Source: Mesorhizobium wenxiniae
GTDB lineage: Bacteria; Pseudomonadota; Alphaproteobacteria; Rhizobiales; Rhizobiaceae
Direction of reading: 5' to 3'
DNA: 64,000 bases
Assembly (NCBI RefSeq): GCF_002284535.1
Contig: NZ_NPKH01000039.1
Location: 248,001-312,000 of the forward strand
A program made the translations under genes and the position numbers. The notes under the pieces were generated by a model. It saw only the letters and a program-made list of their open reading frames with translations. It was not told the DNA's origin and did not search any database. This document shows positions 17,440-24,337 of the stretch, one piece after another; position 1 is the stretch's first letter, and every line of letters starts with the position of its first letter.

Positions 17440-17724
17440 TCAGACGGGTCGTCGATTTTCCACGGATTGCGTCAGCACGGCTGTATTGATCAGCGCGTTT
17501 TCCGGAAGCCGAAGCGCGGAGGCTATCCGCCGAAGCTTCGACGGATCGGCATTCTTGCCGTTCTCGATGTCCGCGATTTCATCGATCGCCAGGCCGCACG
17601 TCAGAGACAGCTCTTCCATGCTGTATCCCCTGGTTTCTCGGATGGCCTTGAGGGCGCTGTGGTCGGGCGCAGCTTCGGTCGCCGACAGTTCGGAAAAAGC
17701 TTCGCTTCTTGCTATTTGGGGCAT
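17440..17724 (-). CDS. Small Xre-family helix-turn-helix regulator
   Basis: A 94-residue protein. Residues about 25-80 form a Cro/C1-type HTH: LKAIRETRGYSMEELSLTCG, then IDEIADIENGK with the recognition-helix region and SKLRRIASALRLPENAL. The first 22 residues are polar and not conserved-looking. It probably represses a nearby or its own promoter, but no partner toxin or phage gene is adjacent. The start ATG at 17724 has no strong ribosome binding site; no better one was found in frame. Confidence 0.75.
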   Translation of the reverse strand: MPQIARSEAFSELSATEAAPDHSALKAIRETRGYSMEELSLTCGLAIDEIADIENGKNADPSKLRRIASALRLPENALINTAVLTQSVENRRPV

Positions 17725-17937
17725 TTGGCAACTCCGTGGATTTAAAGAGTTTGATCAAATCAAGATGTTGCCTGAGACGGCGCAGAGAATGCCCTCTCGG
17801 TAGTGATTTGCCAAGCGCCAAAGGTGCCGTCACAGCATCGTGATACCGATCGGCGCAACCCGGCACAGGCCTCGGCGGCACCGGCACGGGACCGCCATTC
17901 CGATCGAGTTCTTTGACTGGCCGATCGCCGAAATTTG

Positions 17938-18041
17938 TTCGACCTCCCTTGTTTAACCGGCTGTCGCTGGCTCGGCAGCCGTTTTGAAAGGAGGGCGGAA
18001 GCCTGATGCAACGCAGAACGCATCAGGGCTGCGAATTTTTT
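17938..18041 (+). ncRNA. Candidate small RNA with anti-Shine-Dalgarno-like stem and terminator
   Basis: Read on the plus strand, CCTCC (17943-17947) can pair with GGAGG (17990-17994), enclosing a second hairpin CGGCTG/CAGCCG (17958-17963 and 17976-17981). A hairpin CCTGATGC/GCATCAGG follows at 18002-18027, and after GCTGCGAA a run of six T at 18035-18040, as in an intrinsic terminator. TTTGAC at 17912-17917 could be a -35 box, but the -10 region is weak. No protein gene upstream on this strand explains the terminator. Confidence 0.35.
18001..18041 (+). terminator. Intrinsic terminator on the plus strand without an upstream gene
   Basis: An 8-bp stem (CCTGATGC and GCATCAGG, 18002-18009 and 18020-18027) with a 10-nt loop, followed within 8 nt by TTTTTT. 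It supports a plus-strand transcript in this gap. Confidence 0.55.
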
Positions 18042-18109
18042 GACCGACGCGTGAACCTTTCCTCTCCGGGCCGCACCAAGCATCCGAGCGGCGGCGGCGC
18101 GGTTTGTAA

Positions 18110-18250
18110 GGGCGCGGGTCACTGCCTGGTGCTGCGCTCGACTGCAAGGGCACATACACGGATGCCACCGACTCCAACGGCACCGTCTACGGTAAATGCA
18201 GCCAGACCGCGCAGGTCAGCCCGAAGAACAAGCTCAAGCTCGCGCGTTGA
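18110..18250 (+). pseudogene. Possible 3' remnant of a small secreted protein gene
   Basis: A 46-codon frame directly after a TAA (18107-18109) has no start codon but reads like real protein: LDCKGTYTDATDSNG, then GKCSQTAQVSPKNKLKLAR before TGA. Two cysteines and the polar composition suggest the end of a small exported protein. A strong terminator follows 17 bp later, as after a real gene. The upstream part is missing or out of frame. Confidence 0.3.
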
Positions 18251-18267
18251 TCAACTTGTTATCAACG

Positions 18268-18296
18268 AAAATGGCGGCCGTCAGCGCCGCCATTTT
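18268..18296. terminator. Bidirectional intrinsic terminator
   Basis: An 11-bp perfect stem AAAATGGCGGC/GCCGCCATTTT with a 7-nt loop (CGTCAGC). T-rich sequence flanks both sides, so it can end the minus-strand gene at 18303 and any plus-strand transcript from the remnant. Confidence 0.85.
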
Positions 18297-18302
18297 CTTG
18301 TC

Positions 18303-18641
18303 TCAACGTGCCGATCTCGATCTCGTTCGCGACGTTTTCTGCTGGCGGCTGAGGAACAGGCTAGCGACGAGCCCGACCACAACCAGCCCGACAGCAGCCG
18401 CTGTCGCCGGGTGATCGCGGGCTGTCTTTTCTATCACCCTGCTGTGCCTCCTGATCGCAGGCAGAGCCTCACTGAAGCGCTCGGCAAGATCCGAATAGTA
18501 GTCCGAGGCGGTGTCACGCCCGTCCTCGTAATAGGCGCTGCCGCGCCTGGACACGGCTTTTCTCAGCGCCGCCAGTTCCCTGGAGAGGGCCGCGACCTGC
18601 TTTTCAAGGTCAATGTCGGAGAGGGTCGAAAATGATACCAT
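18303..18641 (-). CDS. Small C-tail-anchored membrane protein (DUF883/ElaB-like)
   Basis: A 112-residue protein: a predicted coiled coil at about 10-35 (DIDLEKQVAALSRELAALRK), a helical middle with YYEDGRDTASDYYSDLAERF, then HPATAAAVGLVVVGLVASLFL as a single membrane helix and a basic tail (SRTRSRSAR). This layout matches the DUF883/ElaB/YqjD group, whose members anchor to the inner membrane and in E. coli bind stalled ribosomes. The assignment is by architecture only. It is probably a single-gene unit ended by the terminator at 18268-18296. Confidence 0.65.
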   Translation of the reverse strand: MVSFSTLSDIDLEKQVAALSRELAALRKAVSRRGSAYYEDGRDTASDYYSDLAERFSEALPAIRRHSRVIEKTARDHPATAAAVGLVVVGLVASLFLSRQQKTSRTRSRSAR

Positions 18642-18718
18642 GATATGCTTCCTTCCTTTGCGAAAAGGAACGCATGATTTCGGAAGCAGTTCCGGTTTCT
18701 GACGGCAATCGGTCGGCC

Positions 18719-18830
18719 CTTAAAGCGCGTCGCGTCTGAAGGGGTTCATGCGACCCGCTTTAAGTTCTTTTATCCATGTCGTTATCCCAGCCCTCGTGTC
18801 AGGCCTGAGGGTATGCCTTTGGGCGACTTG
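18719..18830. repeat. Intergenic palindromic repeat, family A (diverged copy)
   Basis: CTTAAAGC (18719-18726) and GCTTTAAG frame a first hairpin as in the copy at 12207-12312; the following part shares TTATCCCA and TTTGGGCGAC but has lost much of the second stem. Confidence 0.55.
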
Positions 18831-18832
18831 GA

Positions 18833-18940
18833 CTACAGCGCCGCGCGTCCTATTGGACGCGCAAAGGACGCTGTAGCACTTTAATTTTGCGTATGATCCT
18901 TTCCGAAAATCGATTCCGATTTTTGGGATCATGCGCTAGC
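18833..18940. repeat. Intergenic palindromic repeat, family B, reaching the merR stop codon
   Basis: The first module is a nested hairpin, CTACAGCG (18833-18840) with CGCTGTAG (18869-18876), enclosing GCGCGTCC and GGACGCGC. The second is an imperfect palindrome from GCGTATGATCC to GGATCATGCGC around TCGATTCCGAT. The merR stop codon (CTA on the plus strand, 18936-18938) lies at its end. A second copy at 30930-31052 is placed the same way. Confidence 0.75.
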
Positions 18941-19478
18941 GCACCTGATCGAGCAGGCGCTTGCATTCCAGCAGGTCGAACAGCGCTTCCTGCAGCAAGG
19001 CGCGATTGTCGCGCGAGAGTTTCGACGTGCCTGGCTGCACCGGGCCTTCGTCGTCGGTCTTGCCCAGGCCGAAAAAGCGCCGGCTGGGTTTCACCTTGGG
19101 CTCGCCGACCAGCATCTCGTCATCGGCGCCGCGCGGCTGGGCCGCCGGCGTCAGCGGCACCGCATCGGCCTGTCGGCGTTGCGAGATCGCCTCGACGGCC
19201 GCCATGTCGCCACTGCCGATGGCGACCAGGAAATGGTTGCCGTTCTCGCGCAGCAGCTTCTGCACGCCCTTGATCGTATAGCCCTGGTCGTAGAGCATGT
19301 GGCGGATGCCCTTGATCAGTTCGACATCCTGCGGCCGGTAGTAGCGGCGGCCGCCGCCGCGCTTCATCGGTTTGATCTGGTTGAAACGCGTTTCCCAGAA
19401 ACGCAGCACATGCTGCGGAAGGTCGAGATCTTCTGCGACCTCACTGATGGTGCGGAAAGCATCGGGGCTCTTGTCCAT
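18936..19478 (-). CDS. MerR-family transcriptional regulator
   Basis: A 180-residue regulator with an N-terminal winged HTH (FRTISEVAEDLDLPQHVLRFWE, then RYYRPQDVELIKGIRHMLYDQG). In rhizobia this gene sits downstream of ihfA, as here. The C-terminal half is low in recognised motifs and has no cysteine pattern, so metal sensing is unlikely. I chose the ATG at 19478 (MDKSPDAF) with GAGG 9 nt upstream; a GTG at 19493 is also in frame. A palindromic repeat lies immediately upstream of the ribosome binding site and another carries the stop codon. Confidence 0.85.
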   Translation of the reverse strand: MDKSPDAFRTISEVAEDLDLPQHVLRFWETRFNQIKPMKRGGGRRYYRPQDVELIKGIRHMLYDQGYTIKGVQKLLRENGNHFLVAIGSGDMAAVEAISQRRQADAVPLTPAAQPRGADDEMLVGEPKVKPSRRFFGLGKTDDEGPVQPGTSKLSRDNRALLQEALFDLLECKRLLDQVR

Positions 19479-19497
19479 GGGCGAAATCCTCACGCTG

Positions 19498-19546
19498 GAG
19501 CATGATCCCGAAAAGTGGGAATCGGTTTTCGGCCAAGATCACGCTC
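19498..19546. repeat. Palindromic repeat (half of family B) in the merR leader
   Basis: An imperfect palindrome GAGCATGATCCCGAAAA ... TTTTCGGCCAAGATCACGCTC, related to the second module of family B. It ends about 8 nt upstream of the merR ribosome binding site, so the merR mRNA would carry a stable hairpin there if transcribed from ihfA. Confidence 0.7.
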
Positions 19547-19674
19547 AACAAAGAGTCATTCCGATCCGGCTTGTTCTGCCGAATCGGGCCTTATTTCAGC
19601 GGTTTATAAAACAATATTCAAGCCCGGCGTCAAAGGGGGCAACCGTTTTCAACCGGGCTTTTGAAGCGCAGGCG

Positions 19675-19998
19675 CTATTTGCTGCCCTTGGCCTTGCTGT
19701 TCTGGTGGGCGCGCAGGATGCGGTTCTTCAGCACATTCGACGATTTGAAGGTCATCACGCGGCGCGGCAGGATCGGCACTTCCTCGCCGGTTTTCGGATT
19801 GCGCCCGATGCGCTCGTTCTTGGAGCGGACATGGAACGTCGCGAACGACGACAATTTCACCGTCTCACCGCGAACGATAGCTTCGCAAATCTCGTCCAGA
19901 ACCGCTTCGACGAGCTCGGCCGATTCAGTGCGCGACAAGCCAACCTTGCGATAAACGGCTTCAGCAAGATCGGCGCGCGTAAGTGTCTTTCCCCCCAT
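19675..19998 (-). CDS. ihfA: Integration host factor subunit alpha
   Basis: A DNA-bending nucleoid protein of 107 residues from the start at 19998. Family features are LTRADLAEAVYRKVGLSR, the ETVKLSSFATFHVRSKNERIGRNPKTGEE segment and the beta-arm proline region IGRNPKTGEEVPILPRRVMTFK. With IhfB it bends DNA at promoters and in recombination. I prefer the second ATG (MGGKTLT) because GGGGACGG lies just upstream; the ATG at 20013 would add five residues. fabH lies upstream and merR downstream, the usual rhizobial order. Confidence 0.93.
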   Translation of the reverse strand: MGGKTLTRADLAEAVYRKVGLSRTESAELVEAVLDEICEAIVRGETVKLSSFATFHVRSKNERIGRNPKTGEEVPILPRRVMTFKSSNVLKNRILRAHQNSKAKGSK

Positions 19999-20104
19999 GC
20001 GAACCGTCCCCATCAGCGCTCAAAAACATAACTCTATATAAGCAAAGATAGAGCCTAAGTAATTGATCCGGCAAGGTCAAGGACCGAACCTGTCAGTTCG
20101 GCAC

Positions 20105-21076
20105 TTACCAGCGAACCAAAACCGCGCCCCAGGTGAAGCCCCCGCCCATCGCCTCGATCAGCACCAGATCACCCTTCTTGATACGGCCGTCGGCGACCGC
20201 CACCGACAGAGCCAGCGGCACGGAAGCCGCCGAGGTGTTGCCGTGCAAATCGACCGTAACCACCACCTTTTGCTCTGCTATCCCGAGCTTTTTGGCTGAA
20301 GCGTCGATAATCCGTTTATTGGCCTGATGCGGCACGAACCAGTCGAGATCCTCAGCGGTGATGCCGGCAGCTGAGAACGTCGCCTCGATGACGTCGGTGA
20401 TCATGCCGACCGCGTGCTTGAACACTTCGCGGCCTTCCATCCTGAGATGCCCCACCGTTCCGGTGGTCGACGGTCCACCATCGACGAACAGCTTGTCCTT
20501 GTGGGCCCCGTCGGAGCGCAGGCTGGCCGCCAGCACGCCGTGGTCGGCAATGCTGCCCGCCCCCTCTCCTGCTTCCAGCACCATCGCCCCGGCGCCGTCG
20601 CCAAACAGGACGCAGGTCGAGCGGTCGCTCCAGTCGAGGATGCGCGAGAAGGTTTCCGAGCCGATCACCAGCACGCGTTTGGCCAGACCGCCGCGGATAT
20701 AGAGGTCGGCTGTCGTAACCGCATAGACGAAGCCCGAGCACACTGCCTGCAGATCGAAGGCGAAGCCGTGATGCATGCCGAGCCGGTTCTGGATGTCGAC
20801 GGCGGTCGCCGGAAAGGTGTTGTTGGGCGTCGACGTCGCCAGCACGATCAGGTCGATATCGGCAGGCGTCAGGCCGGCATTGTCGAGGGCTGCGCGCGCC
20901 GCCGCCTCGCCGAGCGAAGCCGTGGTCTCGTCGTCGGCCGCGATATGGCGTTGGCGGATGCCGGTGCGCTGGGCGATCCATTCGTCGGAGGTCTCGACCA
21001 TGCCTTCGAAATCGGCATTCTTCATGATGCGGCGGGGCAGCGCGGCGCCTGTGCCGCGCACGACTGATCTGATCAA
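20105..21076 (-). CDS. fabH: 3-oxoacyl-ACP synthase III
   Basis: A 323-residue condensing enzyme that starts fatty acid synthesis by joining acetyl-CoA and malonyl-ACP. The catalytic triad is visible: C113 in LQAVCSGFVYA, H250 in VPHQANKRI and N280 in LHGNTSAAS. Length is typical. It follows plsX by 9 bp on the minus strand, so the two are one unit of membrane lipid synthesis. Confidence 0.96.
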   Translation of the reverse strand: MIRSVVRGTGAALPRRIMKNADFEGMVETSDEWIAQRTGIRQRHIAADDETTASLGEAAARAALDNAGLTPADIDLIVLATSTPNNTFPATAVDIQNRLGMHHGFAFDLQAVCSGFVYAVTTADLYIRGGLAKRVLVIGSETFSRILDWSDRSTCVLFGDGAGAMVLEAGEGAGSIADHGVLAASLRSDGAHKDKLFVDGGPSTTGTVGHLRMEGREVFKHAVGMITDVIEATFSAAGITAEDLDWFVPHQANKRIIDASAKKLGIAEQKVVVTVDLHGNTSAASVPLALSVAVADGRIKKGDLVLIEAMGGGFTWGAVLVRW

Positions 21077-21085
21077 GGCTCTTTC

Positions 21086-22156
21086 CTATTCCTCTGCGTC
21101 GGCAACGACGTCGGATTTCCTGGATGTCTGGGCATGCGGATTGCGCGCATGGAACAGGTCGAGATCGGCTTCGATGCGATCGAGCAGGTTGTTGCGCACC
21201 ATGTCGTAGCCAAGCTCGATCGCGGCCGCGAAGCCGTCCGAATCAGCCCCGCCATGGCTTTTCACCACGATGCCGTTCAGACCCAGGAAAACACCGCCAT
21301 TGGAGCGGCCGACGTCCATCTTTTCGCGCAGGCGATCGAAGGCGCCCTTGGCAAATATATATCCGATCCTGGCCATCAGCGTCCGGTCCATCGCGGCGCG
21401 CAGGTAACCCGCGATCTGTCTTACCGTGCCTTCCGCCGTCTTCAGCGCGATGTTGCCGGCAAATCCTTCGGTGACGACCACGTCGACCGTGCCCTTGCCG
21501 ATGTCGTCGCCCTCGACGAAACCATGGTAGTTCATCGAGGCCATGTTGGCCTCGCGCAACATGCGGCCCGCTTCCTTGACCTCTTCCTGGCCCTTGATCT
21601 CCTCGACGCCAACGTTGAGCAGACCGATGCTCGGCCGTTCGATGCCGAACACCGAGCGCGCCATGCCGGTGCCCAAAATGGCGAAATCAACCAGTTGATG
21701 CGCATCCGCGCCGATGGTGGCGCCGACGTCCAGCACCACGCTTTCGCCGCGCAACGTCGGCCAGAGCGCCGCGATCGCCGGACGGTCGATGGTCGCCATG
21801 GTGCGAAGGCAGAATCTCGACATCGCCATCAGCGCGCCGGTGTTGCCGGCCGAGATGCAGGCGTCGGCAGTGCCTGCCTTGACCGCCTCGACCGCTTTCC
21901 ACATCGACGACTTCCAGCGGCCATGGCGCAGCGCCTGGCTCGGCTTGTCGTCCATCCTGACTGCTATGTCGCAGTGGATGAACTCGCTCACTTCCGCCAG
22001 CTTGGGGAGTTTTGCGAGTTCGGGGCGCACCGCCTCCTCGCGACCATAGATGACGAAGCGGATGTCGGGACGCCGGGTCGCGACCGTCATGAGCGCCGGG
22101 ATGACCACGCTTGGTCCGTGATCGCCGCCCATGGCATCGATGGAAATCCTGATCAC
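21086..22156 (-). CDS. plsX: Phosphate acyltransferase
   Basis: A 356-residue peripheral membrane enzyme that makes acyl-phosphate from acyl-ACP for phosphatidic acid synthesis. It shows the N-terminal ISIDAMGGDHGP, DACISAGNTGALMA, LLNVGVEEIKG and TEGFAGNIALKTAEG blocks of the PlsX family. It is directly upstream of fabH. A gap of 130 bp separates it from the DUF177 gene upstream, without an rpmF gene between them. Confidence 0.96.
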   Translation of the reverse strand: MIRISIDAMGGDHGPSVVIPALMTVATRRPDIRFVIYGREEAVRPELAKLPKLAEVSEFIHCDIAVRMDDKPSQALRHGRWKSSMWKAVEAVKAGTADACISAGNTGALMAMSRFCLRTMATIDRPAIAALWPTLRGESVVLDVGATIGADAHQLVDFAILGTGMARSVFGIERPSIGLLNVGVEEIKGQEEVKEAGRMLREANMASMNYHGFVEGDDIGKGTVDVVVTEGFAGNIALKTAEGTVRQIAGYLRAAMDRTLMARIGYIFAKGAFDRLREKMDVGRSNGGVFLGLNGIVVKSHGGADSDGFAAAIELGYDMVRNNLLDRIEADLDLFHARNPHAQTSRKSDVVADAEE

Positions 22157-22286
22157 GCGGTGTTCATCTCACAGTTTGCTTGAGCGAGCGCCTGGCGCTG
22201 GCAACGGTTTGGGGCTCGCGAAGGTTCGGCGAAAATAGCGTTTTTGGGCTGCCGCACAACCGGCTTTCTCCGATTGGGTCGGGTTT

Positions 22287-22850
22287 TCAGGATTTTCCGA
22301 GCAGGGAACGCAGCTGTTGCTGGAATTCGCTTTCCGCAGTCCCGGCATCGTCGGCAGCCTCCATCGAAACGCCTTGCTTGCGCGGATAGGGATCGATCGC
22401 CAACCCAAAGAACTGTTCGGCGAGCGCGCCGACGTCAATCGAATTGCCGGAAAACGTTTCAGGACTGTCCGGCCCTTCGGCATCGAGCATTATCTCGCCG
22501 CCGCCCTCGAAACCCTGCCGCCCGAGTTTGGAATGCTCCGGCAGAAACAGTGCGTCGACCGCCTCGTCGATATGCGCCTCGACCGGGTCGAGGGTAACGA
22601 CGCAGGCTTGGGTGATATCGGCCTCGACGCGGCCGCTGATCTTGACGCCGTTGCGCGTCCATGGCGCCACCAGCAGTTCGGCGCGGTAGTTCTCGACCGA
22701 GAGCAACTCGTGCTCGCCTGCTAGCGCGGCGCGCTGCGCGGCGTCGGCCTCGATCACCACCGGCAGTCCCTTTTGCGGCAGCTTGGCGACATTGGCCACG
22801 AAGGACACGGGGCTCTGGTGATCGGGGCTCTGGGAATCGGCGTGTTTCAT
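22287..22850 (-). CDS. DUF177 (YceD-like) family protein
   Basis: A 187-residue protein with CVVTLDPVEAHIDEAVDALFLP in the middle and the DVGALAEQFFGLAIDPYPRK block near the C-terminus that marks the DUF177 family. Members lie next to rpmF or plsX and in some organisms are tied to 23S rRNA processing; in rhizobia the gene stands before plsX as here. No membrane segment or signal peptide is visible. It starts at 22850, only 6 bp after the bc1 chaperone stop, so the genes are cotranscribed. Confidence 0.85.
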   Translation of the reverse strand: MKHADSQSPDHQSPVSFVANVAKLPQKGLPVVIEADAAQRAALAGEHELLSVENYRAELLVAPWTRNGVKISGRVEADITQACVVTLDPVEAHIDEAVDALFLPEHSKLGRQGFEGGGEIMLDAEGPDSPETFSGNSIDVGALAEQFFGLAIDPYPRKQGVSMEAADDAGTAESEFQQQLRSLLGKS

Positions 22851-22856
22851 CTTTCC

Positions 22857-23399
22857 TTAGATAGTCTTAGCCACGGGGAATGCCACCGTGCCGGAAACAA
22901 TCGATTCGGTCGCCTGTTCCGCGAGTCGCTTGGAGACATCGGCGACGTAGCCGGCCAGATGCGTTGCTTGCGGCCAAGCGCCGGTATCGGGCCGGACATT
23001 GCGGGCAACGGCAGCGACGAGTGCATCATGGTCGTTTCGTTCCAGCGCATCGTCATAGGCGGCGGTCCGGCCATAGAACATCTTCGCCAGTTTCTTCATG
23101 CGCTTCGGCACACCGACGTCGCCGATGCCCAGTTCCCGCAGTGAATGCTCGACATCCATGAAGAATTCGTCGATCAGCACCTGCGCAACCTCCCCGGCAA
23201 CACCGCCCTCGCCGCGCAGCCGGTGCTGGAACAGGAACATGTGCAGCGACAGCATCTCGAAGCGGCCGAGCGGCGTGTCCGGTACATTCCAGTCGGAATA
23301 AAACACAGTTTGCCGCGCCGCTGCCACGATTTGTGCGTAAAGCGCCTCGGTGATAGCGCGGTTGGCGTGACGTTCGCGACCAAAAAGGCGCTGGAACAT
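22857..23399 (-). CDS. Ubiquinol-cytochrome c chaperone family protein (CBP3-like)
   Basis: A 180-residue protein of the ubiquinol-cyt_C_chap family, which helps assemble cytochrome b of the bc1 complex in mitochondria and is widespread in alphaproteobacteria. Typical features are FEMLSLHMFLFQHRL, a LIDEFFMDVEHSLRELGIGDVGVPKRMKKLAKMFYGR stretch and YVADVSKRLAEQ near the end. I chose the ATG at 23399 (MFQRLFGRERHAN) because it is the usual N-terminus and GGGAG lies upstream. It forms an operon with DUF177 and plsX and is divergent from bamE. Confidence 0.85.
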   Translation of the reverse strand: MFQRLFGRERHANRAITEALYAQIVAAARQTVFYSDWNVPDTPLGRFEMLSLHMFLFQHRLRGEGGVAGEVAQVLIDEFFMDVEHSLRELGIGDVGVPKRMKKLAKMFYGRTAAYDDALERNDHDALVAAVARNVRPDTGAWPQATHLAGYVADVSKRLAEQATESIVSGTVAFPVAKTI

Positions 23400-23513
23400 T
23401 GAGGGTGGTCTCCCGGGGACCGTTTGTTGAATTGGCCTTGTTGCATCGGCGAGCAAGCTGGTTTACCGGTTTTGCGGCCCAGCGCAAGTTGCGGCCAGCT
23501 AATGGAGTTGTAG

Positions 23514-24059
23514 TTGCGCGCGCTGAAATTCACGTCGAGTTTTCTACCCAGGTCCGCTTTGCCTAGATCCGCCGGCGCGGTCTCGCTGCTGGTGGTTGCA
23601 TCGGCGCTTTCCGCCTGCAACTCGTCGAAGATGATCGGTGATCTCAATCCGAGCGAGACGCTGACGCAGGGCTACGTCATCGACCAGCAGGCGATTGACC
23701 TGGTGCCGGTCGGCTCGAGCCGCGAACAGGTGCTTCTGGCGCTCGGCACCCCGTCGACGAAGGCGACTTTCGACAACGAGGCCTTCTACTACATCTCACA
23801 GACGCGCAAGCGTTACGTCGCCTTCGACAAGCCGAGGCTGGTCGACCAGAAGGTGCTGGCGGTCTATTTCGGCGAGGACGGGCGCGTTACCCAGATCGCC
23901 AATTACGGCCTGAAGGACGGCAAGGTGTTCGACTTCATCTCAAGGACCACGCCGACCGGCGGCAAGGACCAGAACTTCCTCAGTCAGATCATCAACGGCG
24001 CCAGCAAGCTGGCGCCCGGCCTCCCCGGCGGCGGCGGCAGCTCGCTCGGCGGCACCTGA
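23514..24059 (+). CDS. bamE: Outer membrane assembly lipoprotein BamE (SmpA/OmlA family), TTG start
   Basis: A 181-residue lipoprotein. The signal peptide ends in a lipobox ALSAC, and the mature part has the SmpA/OmlA fold: IDLVPVGSSREQVLLALGTPS, then FYYISQTRKRYVAFDKPRLVDQKVLAVYFGEDGRV. It is a non-essential part of the beta-barrel assembly machine. The start appears to be TTG at 23514, with GGAG six bases upstream at 23504-23507; an ATG at 23502 in the same frame meets TAG just before it. The C-terminus is glycine-rich. A terminator follows at 24132-24168. Confidence 0.88.
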   Translation: MRALKFTSSFLPRSALPRSAGAVSLLVVASALSACNSSKMIGDLNPSETLTQGYVIDQQAIDLVPVGSSREQVLLALGTPSTKATFDNEAFYYISQTRKRYVAFDKPRLVDQKVLAVYFGEDGRVTQIANYGLKDGKVFDFISRTTPTGGKDQNFLSQIINGASKLAPGLPGGGGSSLGGT

Positions 24060-24131
24060 TCCATCCCCACAGAACCGGCTTTTCATCCTTTCCTTTTGCT
24101 TCCCTGGAAGCAGCAACATCTCAGGCGACCG

Positions 24132-24168
24132 AAAACCCGCGGGAGCGATCCTGCGGGTTTTTGTTTTT
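24132..24168 (+). terminator. Intrinsic terminator after bamE
   Basis: Stem AAAACCCGC/GCGGGTTTT (24132-24140 and 24153-24161) with an inner GGA/TCC pairing, followed by TGTTTTTG. Confidence 0.8.
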
Positions 24169-24273
24169 GAGACAGCAAGCCATCATCGCAGGCTGCGGGC
24201 CGCAGACGACCTGAACGCGAGCTTTGGAGCCGTCACGGCATCAATGCCCTGATGCTGTATGTCCAAAATAGAA

Positions 24274-24301
24274 GAACCCGCGGGATAGCTCCCGCGGGTT
24301 C
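24274..24301 (-). terminator. Intrinsic terminator after hppA
   Basis: A perfect 12-bp stem GAACCCGCGGGA/TCCCGCGGGTTC with a 4-nt loop (TAGC). Read on the minus strand it is followed by TTCTATTTT, and it lies 37 bp after the hppA stop. Confidence 0.85.
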
Positions 24302-24337
24302 GGTTCTGGATTTCGGCCCCGGAAGGGCCGAGCGGCC

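Larger units (their letters stand above)
17725..18302. other. Intergenic region of about 580 bp with hairpins, a possible small RNA and a coding remnant
   Basis: The region lies between the xre gene and the small membrane protein gene, both on the minus strand. It contains a structured stretch ending in a terminator (17938-18041), an open frame without a start codon (18110-18250) and a second terminator (18268-18296). No intact gene was recognised. Confidence 0.5.

Noticed and set aside
18006..18635. A 209-codon plus-strand frame beginning with AAGGAGGG upstream of an ATG
   Set aside because: The ribosome-binding-like motif is good, but the product is arginine-rich without any family resemblance, the frame crosses two terminators and runs antisense to the small membrane protein gene.
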